From contig NZ_PPPV01000016.1 of the NCBI RefSeq assembly GCF_002901705.1, forward strand, positions 392,722 to 456,721: DNA of 64,000 nucleotides, given 5' to 3'. Below the pieces are notes generated by a model. The model was not told where the DNA came from, ran no database searches, and saw nothing but the letters and a program-made list of their open reading frames with translations. Every line of letters starts with the position of its first letter. The first letter of the stretch is position 1. The translations under genes were made by a program, and so were the position numbers. The DNA is from Staphylococcus lugdunensis (lineage in GTDB: Bacteria; Bacillota; Bacilli; Staphylococcales; Staphylococcaceae). Of this stretch, positions 1-8,834 are shown in pieces.

Positions 1-3000
1 AACATCACCTGTTACTGTATTGATGTATTTATCGCCATCTTTACCTTGACTTGATTGTGGATCAACTTTGCCATTCAGAACATCTTTTCCATCTCTACCG
101 TTTTGACCATTCTCACCTTTGTCACCTTTTGGTCCTTTGATATTTCCACTTGGAACCCATTTTCCGTTTTCTTTTTTATAAGTGTCGCCAGTGTTAGTGT
201 CGATATACGTATCGCCATTTAGACCATCACTATCTGTAGGAGGTGTTATTCCACTTATTAATTCAGTACCTTGTCGCCCATTTCGACCATTTTGACCGTT
301 TTTACCATCAGCAATGAAGCCAGATGAAATTTCTTCATCACCTTCATCAAAAATACCGTTGTTGTTATTGTCATAATAGAATTTGACTTCATGACCTTTA
401 TCAGGATTCGCGGTAGCTGTGGCAGTTCTAAACGTTGACACACCACGTAAAATTTTCTTAATATCTACCGTTGGGGTACGACCATCTTTGATAACAGCTG
501 TGTCGACTACGATGTCTTTGCTTGCATCAAAGGCTTGATCGCCATCTTGGTCGTAATAGAAGGTCAATGTTGTTTCATGTTTTTGATTATCACGGCTACT
601 TGATACTCGGATAGATTTTCCATCTACACCGTTAATGCCTTGCAGACCTCTCTCACCACGTTCACCATCAGCTACGAAAGTTTTAATTGGCGTACCACCA
701 TTTGCAGGGGTAATCGTGATTTCCACACCATCTTTTCCATCATGTTGCGTACGTGTAGCTGTCACGGTTGGACTCGCACCATCAGCACCTTTGTCGCCTT
801 TTTCACCTTTGTCACCTTTTGGAATTACCATGGTTCTATTATCAGTAAATGTTACTAATTTATCGCCATTTGCTTGTGGCGTAATAGACTTGATTCCAAT
901 TGATGTACCATCTTGACCTTTTGGTACTGTCATTGTTTTGCCATCTGTAAAATGAACGACTTTATTACCTGCTGCGTCTGTATCAATTTGGGTAATACCT
1001 ATTGATGTACCATTGTCGCCTTTTTCACCTTTGTCGCCTTTTGGAATTACTACGGTAGTGTGATCTGAGAAGACAATTTTACGATCACCATTTGGTTCTA
1101 CCGTATTGCTTGTAATTGTAATTGAATGACCATCGGCACCTTTTGGACCAGCTTCACCACGATCACCTTTCGCACCTTTTGGTATTGTCATTGTTTTACC
1201 ATCTGTAAACGTTACAACTGTATCTCCATTTGCTTGCGGCGTAATTGTACGTATTCCTACTGAAGTACCATTACGTCCAGGCGTACCTGCTGGAATGATA
1301 ATAGATGAATTATCACTAAATTGAACTGTTGTATTTCCTTGTGAATCTTTAGATATGTGTTTGACAGTAATAGATTTACCTGCTGGACCTTGGTCACCTG
1401 TATCACCTTTTGGTCCTTTAGGAATTTTAAGAGTTGTGTTATCACTAAATCTTACAATTGTATTACCATCTGCATCCACAGTTGTACTAGTAATTGTTAT
1501 TGATCTACCTGCTGGACCTTGAGCACCTGTATCACCTTTGTCTCCTTTTGGTCCTTTAGGAAGACGAATTGTTCGTCCGTCACTAAATTGAACGACTCTT
1601 TCTCCAGTACTTGGATCTAAATATTCATTTGTAATAGTAATAGAACGACCATCATTACCAGGTAAACCATCTGGTACAAAGAATCGACTTACTTGTTGAC
1701 CAGTTGTCGCATTCGTAATTGTTACCCAACTACCTGGTTTATTTTGATCTTGTCCACGTTGAACTGATGTAGTAAGGTTAGGTGTTCTACCATCTCGAGG
1801 AATAATAATTTTTCCAGGTTTACTTGTTTTACCTTCAACAGTTGCTACGGCTGAAATGTGGTCTCCTTCTTGCAATGTATAATTTGGCAATTGGAAATTA
1901 AATCGACCTGAATTATCAGATGTCGTTTGATAGTTTCTTCCTCCTACTGTTATTGTTACGGCAGCATTAGGACTTGTTTCACCGCTAACAATATTTGTAC
2001 CAGAAAGTTGTGGTTCAAGAATTGGAGGTAATGGTCCACTGATATTAGAATCATTTACAGCACCAATACCAATTTTAATAATTTTATTAACTGGTGGTAT
2101 ATTGTATGTTTCTTTAACAAATCGTCCAATTGTTTGGTTATTAAATTTAACAATTGAATAAAGTGTACCGCGTTTACCTACTTGACCTTCTCTTTGAACT
2201 TCTTGTTGACCTACAGGTAAGTCTTTAGAAACCACGTATTCTATTTGGAAAGGAATATTTTCAACTTCTGACGTATCATCAGTAGTGATAATATGACGAT
2301 CTGGATTATTATCTCCCTGGATGTTCATTTCGTCATAGAAGTAGTTATCATTTGAATTTGGGTTCATTACACCTTGACCAACAAGAGTAACGTTGTTGTC
2401 GAACATTAGAACCTTACCATTAAAGCTTAAATCACCATTCCAATCACGTACTGGAACACTAAAATGATATTCTACACGTCCACCACGTTGAACAAAATAT
2501 CTCGTAATTGTTGGTCGACTACTCAAACCATAACCAGCTGGATAACTAGGGTGTGGACTTTTAATCATATCTAAATTATTTGAGATTGTATTACCACCAT
2601 ATATATTAAAACGACCGTTAATACGTTCTGGCACATTATATCCTGAACCAAAGTTAAAGCCACCTAAATCAGCGTCATGCCCAGATGCAGAAGCTGATGG
2701 ATTAACTTTCCAAGTTACAGTAAAGTCCATTTTATTTGTTCTTTTATTAGGTTGAACATGTACTGTATAGTTTGCAGGAGATTGGCCTTGAGAAGTATAT
2801 CCTTGACCGTTAACTGTTAAGCCTTTATTTGGATCTATATAAATACTACGCTTTAACTCTGCTACCGATCCAATTTCTGTGTTATTAACATTTACACCAT
2901 CACCAGGTATAGTAGCATATGTTGTGTATAATGATGTTTGTTCTTTAGCATATTGAATACCAGCATACATTATCGCTTGAAATGCTTTTTTAGCATCTGT

Positions 3001-3759
3001 CTTATTAAAGTCTATATTTAAGCGATTAACAATTGCTCTAACGTCTGTTTCACTGTATGATTCAGCTAATAAATCATGCACTAATTGACTTCTATTTGTT
3101 GATTTATTGTATTTATCAATAAATTCTGCTGATGGCTCTGCATTTTCAGCAGCACTAGCATCTGAGTCGAGACTACTAGCAAGTGGTACTGAAGTTGCAG
3201 CACGCGCACGTGTCGTATCATACACTGGGGTAGTGATATTAGAGTTTGTATCTACACTATCATCAGTTTTATTTTCATCTGTTTCTTTTGAAGTCGCTTT
3301 ATCATCTGAATCTTCTGATGCTTTTTTGCTATCAGAAGCTGCTTTTTCTTCTGTTTTTGCTTGTGTTTGTGCAGTTTCTTTTTTAGATTCTGTTTGCGTA
3401 GCTGTTTGATTTTGCTCTTTCTGTGGTGCTACGTGCTTAGAATCTGTTTGATTATTGTTAGAGTTAACCTCTGTAGTAGGTGTTGCTTTATCTTGCTCAG
3501 GTGCAGTTTGAACGTTTTGAGCATTAGAAGCTGCAGTTTGTTGACTGCTATCTGCCTCTTGAGAAGTCGATGCTGACTGTTCAGTTGCTACCTTATCTGA
3601 TACCTTTGCTGAACTATTGCTTTGGGCGTGTGCTTCATTACTCAAACCAAAAATCAATGTTGTCCCAACAAGAATAGAAGCAGTACCAATTGTAAATTTT
3701 CTAATCGAATAATTGTTATGTCGATTGAGAAATTGAGCTGGTTTTTTGTTTGATTTCAC
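1..3759 (-). CDS. Large YSIRK-type cell-wall surface protein with G5-like, Ig-like and collagen-like repeats (5' part, 3' end outside window)
   Basis: The reading frame opens at GTG (3759-3757) and stays open to base 1, giving 1253 visible codons without a stop; the LPXTG end must lie beyond the left edge. Residues 1-45 form a YSIRK signal peptide (YSIRKFTIGTASILVG at 17-32, probable cut after AHA at 45). A Ser/Thr/Gln/Glu/Lys-rich stretch follows to about 190, then a probable globular adhesin region (about 190-500). A G5-like segment lies at about 503-563 (motif PVGQQEVQREGQVGK) and an Ig-like Big domain at about 576-652. From about 690 there are at least seven beta-type repeats of 35-47 residues (GxSITIT...FSD) separated by short Gly-X-Y runs such as PKGPKGDKGDTG. 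Sortase A, its expected anchoring enzyme, is the next gene. Likely an adhesin; the ligand is unknown. It may be one of the S. lugdunensis Sls surface proteins, but I cannot assign which. Confidence 0.93.
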   Translation of the reverse strand, partial: MKSNKKPAQFLNRHNNYSIRKFTIGTASILVGTTLIFGLSNEAHAQSNSSAKVSDKVATEQSASTSQEADSSQQTAASNAQNVQTAPEQDKATPTTEVNSNNNQTDSKHVAPQKEQNQTATQTESKKETAQTQAKTEEKAASDSKKASEDSDDKATSKETDENKTDDSVDTNSNITTPVYDTTRARAATSVPLASSLDSDASAAENAEPSAEFIDKYNKSTNRSQLVHDLLAESYSETDVRAIVNRLNIDFNKTDAKKAFQAIMYAGIQYAKEQTSLYTTYATIPGDGVNVNNTEIGSVAELKRSIYIDPNKGLTVNGQGYTSQGQSPANYTVHVQPNKRTNKMDFTVTWKVNPSASASGHDADLGGFNFGSGYNVPERINGRFNIYGGNTISNNLDMIKSPHPSYPAGYGLSSRPTITRYFVQRGGRVEYHFSVPVRDWNGDLSFNGKVLMFDNNVTLVGQGVMNPNSNDNYFYDEMNIQGDNNPDRHIITTDDTSEVENIPFQIEYVVSKDLPVGQQEVQREGQVGKRGTLYSIVKFNNQTIGRFVKETYNIPPVNKIIKIGIGAVNDSNISGPLPPILEPQLSGTNIVSGETSPNAAVTITVGGRNYQTTSDNSGRFNFQLPNYTLQEGDHISAVATVEGKTSKPGKIIIPRDGRTPNLTTSVQRGQDQNKPGSWVTITNATTGQQVSRFFVPDGLPGNDGRSITITNEYLDPSTGERVVQFSDGRTIRLPKGPKGDKGDTGAQGPAGRSITITSTTVDADGNTIVRFSDNTTLKIPKGPKGDTGDQGPAGKSITVKHISKDSQGNTTVQFSDNSSIIIPAGTPGRNGTSVGIRTITPQANGDTVVTFTDGKTMTIPKGAKGDRGEAGPKGADGHSITITSNTVEPNGDRKIVFSDHTTVVIPKGDKGEKGDNGTSIGITQIDTDAAGNKVVHFTDGKTMTVPKGQDGTSIGIKSITPQANGDKLVTFTDNRTMVIPKGDKGEKGDKGADGASPTVTATRTQHDGKDGVEITITPANGGTPIKTFVADGERGERGLQGINGVDGKSIRVSSSRDNQKHETTLTFYYDQDGDQAFDASKDIVVDTAVIKDGRTPTVDIKKILRGVSTFRTATATANPDKGHEVKFYYDNNNNGIFDEGDEEISSGFIADGKNGQNGRNGRQGTELISGITPPTDSDGLNGDTYIDTNTGDTYKKENGKWVPSGNIKGPKGDKGENGQNGRDGKDVLNGKVDPQSSQGKDGDKYINTVTGDV

Positions 3760-3900
3760 TTTTTGTCACGTCCTCGTTGTATAATCTTGATGTATTTATC
3801 TACACTAAGAATATCAGATAATTTAGCGTATAACAATACTATTATTTTTTTATATCATTTTTTTGTGCTTTGAATTTTGCTTAAAATCATATTGTGAGAG

Positions 3901-3955
3901 AAAATAAAAAACACTTCAATCTATTAGTTAATAACTAACGGATCAAAGTGTTCTA
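3901..3955 (-). terminator. Rho-independent terminator of srtA
   Basis: An imperfect hairpin (AACACTT...AAGTGTT outside, TTAGTT...AACTAA inside) lies just after the srtA stop. On the minus strand it is followed by a TTTTTATTTT tract. Confidence 0.75.
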
Positions 3956-3958
3956 CAA

Positions 3959-4564
3959 TTATTTAATCTGTTCTGCTATAAATATTTTACGCTTTTCCCA
4001 AACACCCGTCTTTTCATTATAATCATCACAAGTAATTAAAGTTAGGCGGTTTTTATCCCCTCTATGCTCATCTAGCACATCGATTTCGTCTGGATTCACA
4101 TCTCGTATAGTTGTCATTTTATACTCTCTTGTTTCATTTCCCACTTTAAAATAAACCTTGCTACCTTTTTTAGCTGCTTTTAAATTTGTAAATTGATAAT
4201 GTGGGCGGCCAATATATGTATGACCTGCAATTGCAATATTTTGATCATCTAAAGATTCCTGTTCTTCGGCAAAGCTAACTCCACGGTTTAATTGTTCAGG
4301 TGTCGCTGGTCCAGGGTAAACAGGTTCATTAATATCAGCATCTAGAATACGGAGATAACCAGCCATTTCTGCCTTGTCTTTAGGGATGGTTGGCTTATCA
4401 TTTTTATTTGCTTTACTAACTGTTTTATCATAGTTTTCTATTTTATCGCTATTATCTTTGTCATGTAAATAACTATCAATATGAGGTTTGGCAAATAGGT
4501 AAATGGCAACTAATATAAGTATAACTCCAATAATGGTCATCAATTGGTTTGTCCATTTTTTCAT
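3959..4564 (-). CDS. srtA: Sortase A, class A housekeeping transpeptidase
   Basis: This 201-residue membrane-anchored transpeptidase cleaves LPXTG surface proteins and joins them to peptidoglycan cross-bridges on the outer face of the membrane. Residues 7-25 form the N-terminal membrane anchor. The catalytic set is visible: His115 in AGHTYIGRP, Cys179 in TLITCDDYN and Arg192 in WEKRKIF. These match His120, Cys184 and Arg197 of the 206-residue S. aureus enzyme with a five-residue shift caused by a shorter linker. The start is supported by AAAGGAG six bases upstream of the ATG. It is monocistronic, with its own terminator. The large YSIRK surface protein is the next gene downstream on the same strand. 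Sequence is recognisably SrtA but well diverged from S. aureus, which argues against that species. Confidence 0.97.
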   Translation of the reverse strand: MKKWTNQLMTIIGVILILVAIYLFAKPHIDSYLHDKDNSDKIENYDKTVSKANKNDKPTIPKDKAEMAGYLRILDADINEPVYPGPATPEQLNRGVSFAEEQESLDDQNIAIAGHTYIGRPHYQFTNLKAAKKGSKVYFKVGNETREYKMTTIRDVNPDEIDVLDEHRGDKNRLTLITCDDYNEKTGVWEKRKIFIAEQIK

Positions 4565-4714
4565 GCAGTATTTCTCCTTTAAACCGTAAAATTGTTTGAT
4601 AATAGTATAGCATTGATTGCTTTTTTTACCTACGACAAGTTTGTCATATTTTATTACATAAATTTGAAATCAATAGTTGAACACTATACAATAAAAAATA
4701 AAAAGGTGAGACAT

Positions 4715-5209
4715 ATGATTAGACACGCAGAACGTCAAGATTTACCGGCCATTCTATCTATTTATAATGATGCTATTATCAATACGACAGCTGTTTATAG
4801 CTATGAGTCACAAACAATAGAGGAACGTGAAGAGTGGTTTGAGAGAAAAGTTATAGCCGGAGAGCCTATTCTCGTATTTGAACAACATCAACAAGTCGTT
4901 GGGTTCGCTACTTATGGTTCATTCCGAGATTGGCCTGCTTATCTCTATTCAATAGAACATTCAATTTATGTAGATTCAGCCTATCGCGGCCATGGTATTG
5001 CTTCACAATTACTTAGTCAACTAATGCAAATTGCTAAAGATGAAGGCTATCGTACAATGGTTGCAGGTATTGATGCTTCAAATGAAGTAAGCATTCATCT
5101 ACACGAAAAAATTGGTTTTATTCATGCAGGTACAATTAATAATGTTGGTTACAAATTCAATCGTTGGTTGGATTTTGCATTTTATCAAATTGATTTATTA
5201 ACTAAATAA
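4715..5209 (+). CDS. GNAT N-acetyltransferase, phosphinothricin/methionine-sulfoximine acetyltransferase-like
   Basis: 164-residue GNAT enzyme of the PAT/YwnH type, which transfers acetyl from acetyl-CoA to small amino-acid analogues such as phosphinothricin or methionine sulfoximine; the natural substrate is not known. The acetyl-CoA pyrophosphate loop is visible as YRGHGIA near residue 93, after the IYVDSAYRG strand. The usual C-terminal pattern of this family (HEKIGF, GYKFNRWLDFAFYQ) is present. The frame is open further upstream, but AAGGTGAG stands just before the ATG at 4715, so I place the start there. It is transcribed away from srtA and ends at a bidirectional terminator. Confidence 0.88.
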   Translation: MIRHAERQDLPAILSIYNDAIINTTAVYSYESQTIEEREEWFERKVIAGEPILVFEQHQQVVGFATYGSFRDWPAYLYSIEHSIYVDSAYRGHGIASQLLSQLMQIAKDEGYRTMVAGIDASNEVSIHLHEKIGFIHAGTINNVGYKFNRWLDFAFYQIDLLTK

Positions 5210-5296
5210 TTCAAATATTAACATTTAAGTCTAATAAATTTTGTCATCACTTTGATATTAATTTATAACCGTACATAGACTCGTTACTATAGCAAT

Positions 5297-5334
5297 AAAA
5301 GCGCTCAAGTTTCATTTCCCGAGCGCTTTTATTA
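5297..5334. terminator. Bidirectional terminator between the acetyltransferase gene and the small membrane protein gene
   Basis: Perfect 10-bp stem AAAAGCGCTC/GAGCGCTTTT with a 14-base loop and T-rich flanks on both strands, lying between two convergent genes. Confidence 0.85.
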
Positions 5335-5339
5335 TTCAA

Positions 5340-5516
5340 CTATGTCATTTTTTTAGCTTTCTTAATAAATTGGAAATAGTAAAAGAAAAATACGATTATC
5401 ATACTAAGCGACATGCATTGCAATAGAAGATTCTCCCATGTACCCTCCGTTGTCAAATAGTAGGTCATCGTTGTGTTAATCGTAAAGGCTAAAAAAATCC
5501 CAAATAACCTTCGCAT
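5340..5516 (-). CDS. Small two-segment membrane protein (58 aa)
   Basis: 58 residues with two hydrophobic segments (about 5-22 and 35-52) and a short Lys-rich cytoplasmic tail (FIKKAKKMT). The frame can be extended upstream, but AAAAGGGG eight bases before the ATG at 5516 decides this start. It stands alone between the acetyltransferase and the serine dehydratase operon. I recognise no named family; the short, Lys-ended, two-helix layout resembles many staphylococcal small membrane proteins of unknown function. Confidence 0.65.
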   Translation of the reverse strand: MRRLFGIFLAFTINTTMTYYLTTEGTWENLLLQCMSLSMIIVFFFYYFQFIKKAKKMT

Positions 5517-5637
5517 AACATCAACCCCTTTTGGATATTTTATAATCAAAGTTGTAAATTTGCAATATAAGATTTTAAATTTTCGGAAAATTGACTCCAC
5601 TTCTATGTAATCAATTGTGGTAAATATCCATGAAAAA

Positions 5638-5681
5638 GGGGAGCAGGACAGAATTCATTATGAATTCGTAGTCCCACTCCC
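5638..5681. repeat. Intergenic palindromic repeat, hairpin-only copy
   Basis: GGGAGCAGGAC...GTCCCACTCCC stem enclosing an inner GAATTCATTATGAATTC palindrome. It is the shortest form of the double-hairpin family seen seven more times in the window. It lies 32 bp past the sdaAA stop, so it may serve as that operon's terminator. Confidence 0.8.
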
Positions 5682-5712
5682 TAAAATGTTATTATCTAGG
5701 TTTTCGTAGAAT

Positions 5713-6609
5713 TTAATTATTGACTTTTTTTTCAGCGTCTCCGAAGATTTTACGTTTAATCGCTTCTCCTGTTGGTGTTCCAGCTAAGCCACCAAGTCCA
5801 GTTTCTCTTAGAGATGCTGGTAAGTTTCTACCAACTTTATCCATAGCTTCAATAACTTCATCAACAGGAATTCTACTTTCAACACCTGCTAATGCTAAAT
5901 CTGCTGAAATTAATGCGTTACCAGATCCTATGGCATTTCTCATTACACATGGAATTTCAACTAAGCCTGCAACTGGGTCACAAACTAATCCTAATAAGTT
6001 ACTAATTGCTAATGCCATAGCATGTCCAGATGCTTCTGGTTTACCTCCAAAAATGGCTACAGCTGCCGCAGCTGCCATTGCTGATGCTGATCCTACTTCG
6101 GCTTGGCAACCACCCGTAGCACCTGCAACACTGGCGTTATTTGCAACAACACGGCCAAACAGTGCTGAAGTAAACAAGAAATCAATCATTTGATCTTCAG
6201 TTAAATCGTGTGTTTTTTCTAATTTAAAAAGTACGCCCGGAATCGTTCCGGAGGAGCCAGCTGTTGGAGTTGCACAGATGATACCCATTGCTGCGTTCAC
6301 TTCATTTGTCGCAACAGCTCCTTTAACCGCTTCAATCATCTCATGCCCAGATAAAGCGTGTTGTGATTCATTGTATTTATTTAATTTGATTGCATCTTGA
6401 CCTGTGTAACCTGTAACACTTTTTACGCCTTCACCAGTTGTGCCCTTTTCAACTGCTGCGCGCATTACTTCAAGATTTTGTTTCATAATTGCTCGAACGT
6501 CTTCACGTGATTTGCCTTGAAGTTCCATTTCTTCATTGATCATGATGTCAGCAAATGACATATCATTTTCTACTGCATAATCAATTGTCTCTCTAATTGA
6601 ATCAAACAT
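5713..6609 (-). CDS. sdaAA: L-serine dehydratase, iron-sulfur-dependent, alpha subunit
   Basis: 298-residue alpha subunit of the [4Fe-4S] L-serine ammonia-lyase, which converts L-serine to pyruvate and ammonia in the cytoplasm. Glycine-rich conserved blocks of the family are visible: CATPTAGSSGTIPG, GGCQAEVGSASAMAAAA and CDPVAGLVEIPC. These carry the cysteines that ligate the cluster. The length matches the two-subunit Firmicute type. It is the last gene of the pfoR-sdaAB-sdaAA operon, 13 bp after sdaAB, and is followed by a hairpin repeat. Together with CidC and the lactate dehydrogenases in this window it feeds and drains the pyruvate pool. Confidence 0.96.
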   Translation of the reverse strand: MFDSIRETIDYAVENDMSFADIMINEEMELQGKSREDVRAIMKQNLEVMRAAVEKGTTGEGVKSVTGYTGQDAIKLNKYNESQHALSGHEMIEAVKGAVATNEVNAAMGIICATPTAGSSGTIPGVLFKLEKTHDLTEDQMIDFLFTSALFGRVVANNASVAGATGGCQAEVGSASAMAAAAAVAIFGGKPEASGHAMALAISNLLGLVCDPVAGLVEIPCVMRNAIGSGNALISADLALAGVESRIPVDEVIEAMDKVGRNLPASLRETGLGGLAGTPTGEAIKRKIFGDAEKKVNN

Positions 6610-6622
6610 TATAAATCCCCCT

Positions 6623-7303
6623 CTAATTTATATAGGATACGTTTAAGTCACTATATTTCTCTCTTATTTGTTCTAACGCTGATTCTGACAATGCTTTAGA
6701 TAAAGGTAATACTACTAAACATTGGTTGTCTTTCATTTCAGTCATTTCTTTGTCAATTGCAGCACCGGCTTCACTGGCAAAGTTAATGAAATGATTGACT
6801 GTGGATTTATCAGTATAACCATCCATCACTAAAATAGGTAATCCATGATTGAAGTTAACTTCTAGCCCTTCAACGTTAATACGTTTTAGTTTAATTGTTC
6901 CGCCACCAATTGAGTTACCAATTACTTCAATATGGCGACCATTTGCTTCAGCTTTAATATACGCACAGTTTGGATGTTCTCCCAAGCTTTCGCCTCTGTC
7001 TTCAATGATATCTACTTTGATACCTTGACTTTCAGCAATATTTAAAGCATCTTTAATACGGCTATCAAACGTGCTATAGCCCATCGCACCACCTATAACT
7101 GCGACATCTGTGCCATGACCTTGATGAGTTTCAGCAAATGATTCGTAATAACGAATTTCAATTTTCTGAGGTGTAACACCAAGTACACTTCCTGCTGAGT
7201 TACCGATTTTAACGGCACCAGCAGTATGAGAACTTGATGGTCCCATCATAACTGGCCCAATAATGTCAAATGCGCTTTGATAATCATAGGATTTTTTAGC
7301 CAT
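6623..7303 (-). CDS. sdaAB: L-serine dehydratase, iron-sulfur-dependent, beta subunit
   Basis: 226-residue beta subunit of the two-chain L-serine dehydratase. The N-terminal half carries the family signature IIGPVMMGPSSSHTAGAV (residues about 15-32). The C-terminal part (from about 145: LPILVMDGYTDKSTVNHF) resembles an ACT-type domain, as in other type 2 serine dehydratase beta chains. It sits two bases after pfoR and 13 bp before sdaAA, so the three genes are almost surely one transcript. Confidence 0.95.
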   Translation of the reverse strand: MAKKSYDYQSAFDIIGPVMMGPSSSHTAGAVKIGNSAGSVLGVTPQKIEIRYYESFAETHQGHGTDVAVIGGAMGYSTFDSRIKDALNIAESQGIKVDIIEDRGESLGEHPNCAYIKAEANGRHIEVIGNSIGGGTIKLKRINVEGLEVNFNHGLPILVMDGYTDKSTVNHFINFASEAGAAIDKEMTEMKDNQCLVVLPLSKALSESALEQIREKYSDLNVSYIN

Positions 7304-7305
7304 TA

Positions 7306-8349
7306 TTAAACACTCTCCTTAACTTGGTTGTTTTGTCCAGGAATCGTGATGTCTGTTTTTGTAATATTTAATTTGCTAATCAATTTACCAAAGATATACG
7401 CTAAAATAATACTTACAACTGCAACCACAATAATTGTAATAACTGATGGTAAAGGTTTATTAAAGCCAAACAATACAATGGCACCAGCGATTGGTGTTGC
7501 CATACCAGTTACATTTATCACTAGCCCTGCAAATGTAACGATACATGCGTTGACCACACCGATAATCGCATTCGTACCATAAAGTTGTAATGGATACTGT
7601 GCGATTAAGTCAATTTGGGTAAGTGGTTCAATACATACCGCAAATGCTTTTGATGGTCCACCAATTTTCAATGTTCTAAATAAGACAAAGTTAACAAATG
7701 AGCTGCCCATACAAGTTAATGCACCGATTGCCATTGGCACACCAGTGAGTCCTAATAAACTAGTTAAAACCATAGAGCTTAAAGGTGTCATTCCTGTAAC
7801 TGGAATAACAAGTCCTAATATAATTGCTAATGCGTATGGGTTGTTATCTCCAACTGAAGTAACAGCGCCACCAATTTGTCTTAATACTGCCATAACCCCT
7901 GGTGAAATAATATGTGCTAAACCAAACGTAATAGCAGGTGCAACTAGAATGACAACAATTAAATCTAAACCTTCTGGAACTTTTTTCTCAATAAGCTTAA
8001 TTCCAAAAGCCATAATGTACGCAGCAATAAATGCAGGTAATAATTTGTAATCATGTAAGACTAGCCCTACAATCACCGCAAAAACAGGTGATATATTTAA
8101 TTTCAAACACGTTAAAATACCTACAGCTACGCCGCTAAGACCGCCGACTAAATCACCAATCTCTTTTAAAAATTCAATGTGAAATACGCCGCCAATAGCG
8201 TAACTCAGGAATGCTTGTGGTAAAAATGTAGCACAAGCAGCTCCGGATAAAGCTTGTAGTCCTTGTTTACCGTACGGTGCATACTTTAAAAACAGTGTCA
8301 TCACTGCTAACACCAATACGAGTGTACCTACGCCTAGAATAATGTTCAT
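7306..8349 (-). CDS. pfoR: PfoR-family integral membrane protein (EIIC-like)
   Basis: 347-residue polytopic membrane protein with about nine to ten hydrophobic segments and repeated Gly/Pro-rich loops. It resembles the PfoR family, first named as a regulator of perfringolysin O in Clostridium and related in fold to PTS EIIC membrane domains. In staphylococci the gene precedes sdaAB-sdaAA, as here (2-bp gap), so a role in transport of serine or a related substrate is more plausible than gene regulation; that is inference. As first gene of the operon it lies behind a 16-bp palindrome at 8446-8461 and a cre-like site at 8401-8415. Confidence 0.85.
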   Translation of the reverse strand: MNIILGVGTLVLVLAVMTLFLKYAPYGKQGLQALSGAACATFLPQAFLSYAIGGVFHIEFLKEIGDLVGGLSGVAVGILTCLKLNISPVFAVIVGLVLHDYKLLPAFIAAYIMAFGIKLIEKKVPEGLDLIVVILVAPAITFGLAHIISPGVMAVLRQIGGAVTSVGDNNPYALAIILGLVIPVTGMTPLSSMVLTSLLGLTGVPMAIGALTCMGSSFVNFVLFRTLKIGGPSKAFAVCIEPLTQIDLIAQYPLQLYGTNAIIGVVNACIVTFAGLVINVTGMATPIAGAIVLFGFNKPLPSVITIIVVAVVSIILAYIFGKLISKLNITKTDITIPGQNNQVKESV

Positions 8350-8400
8350 TTCCCAAAACCTCTTTTCAATTTTTTCTAGCCATAGTCATCGTACACCCCT

Positions 8401-8415
8401 AAGAAAACGATTTCA
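8401..8415. promoter_or_regulatory. cre-like site upstream of pfoR-sdaAB-sdaAA
   Basis: AAGAAAACGATTTCA matches 14 of 15 positions of the CcpA consensus WTGNAANCGNWNNCW. It lies about 50 bp before the operon start. Carbon-catabolite control of serine degradation would fit, but one mismatch falls in a conserved position. Confidence 0.4.
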
Positions 8416-8445
8416 ATATAAAACAAAATTTTATTTAGTCTAAAA

Positions 8446-8461
8446 TGTGAATATATTCACA
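8446..8461. promoter_or_regulatory. CRP/FNR- or Rex-type operator palindrome upstream of pfoR-sda
   Basis: TGTGAATATATTCACA is a perfect 16-bp palindrome, 97 bp before the pfoR start. It fits TGTGA-N6-TCACA, the motif of the CRP-family regulator ArcR, and also the core of the Rex consensus TTGTGAAWWWWTTCACAA (17 of 18 with flanks). Either would tie serine deamination to low oxygen or NADH. Confidence 0.6.
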
Positions 8462-8675
8462 ATATGCAAATTTTCGCGTTTCTAAAATTGTGTTATTTAA
8501 ATTATTGTAACGATTAAATTTATTTTTTAACATTTTACACCATGAAGAACTTGATTGCAACAAGTAAAATTTTATACATAATTCTTCATATATTTACACT
8601 AACTTTACATATCTTTATCGTAACGTATACTTAAATATTTTTGTTTTAAAATGCTCACGATTTAATCACAAAAAA

Positions 8676-8822
8676 GGAACGGGAGAGAATTCATTATGAA
8701 TTCGTCGTCCCGCCCCGGCAAGGTCGACTAGAATTGAAAAAACTTAGTATAAGCGTATTTTCAATCCAGTCAACTGCTACCAATATAGAGTTTAGAACAT
8801 AAATCATAATGATGCCCTAGAC
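8676..8822 (+). repeat. Double-hairpin intergenic repeat, long copy
   Basis: First hairpin around GAATTCATTATGAATTC within GGGAC/GTCCC-type arms, then CCCCGGCAAGGTCGACTAG and a second stem GATTGAAAA...TTTTCAATC, then the tail ATAATGATG. It reads in the plus direction and overlaps the region just past the xylB stop. The rest of the 8350-8834 gap holds the operators of the sda operon. Confidence 0.8.
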
Positions 8823-8834
8823 TCTTACTTAATT

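Noticed and set aside
635-3576. Plus-strand frames opposite the surface protein (for example 3107-3409)
   Set aside because: Low-complexity complements of the Ser/Thr/Gly-rich repeats on the minus strand.
5720-6193. 157-residue plus-strand frame antisense to sdaAA
   Set aside because: Shadow of an alanine/glycine-rich gene; no ribosome site and no recognisable protein.
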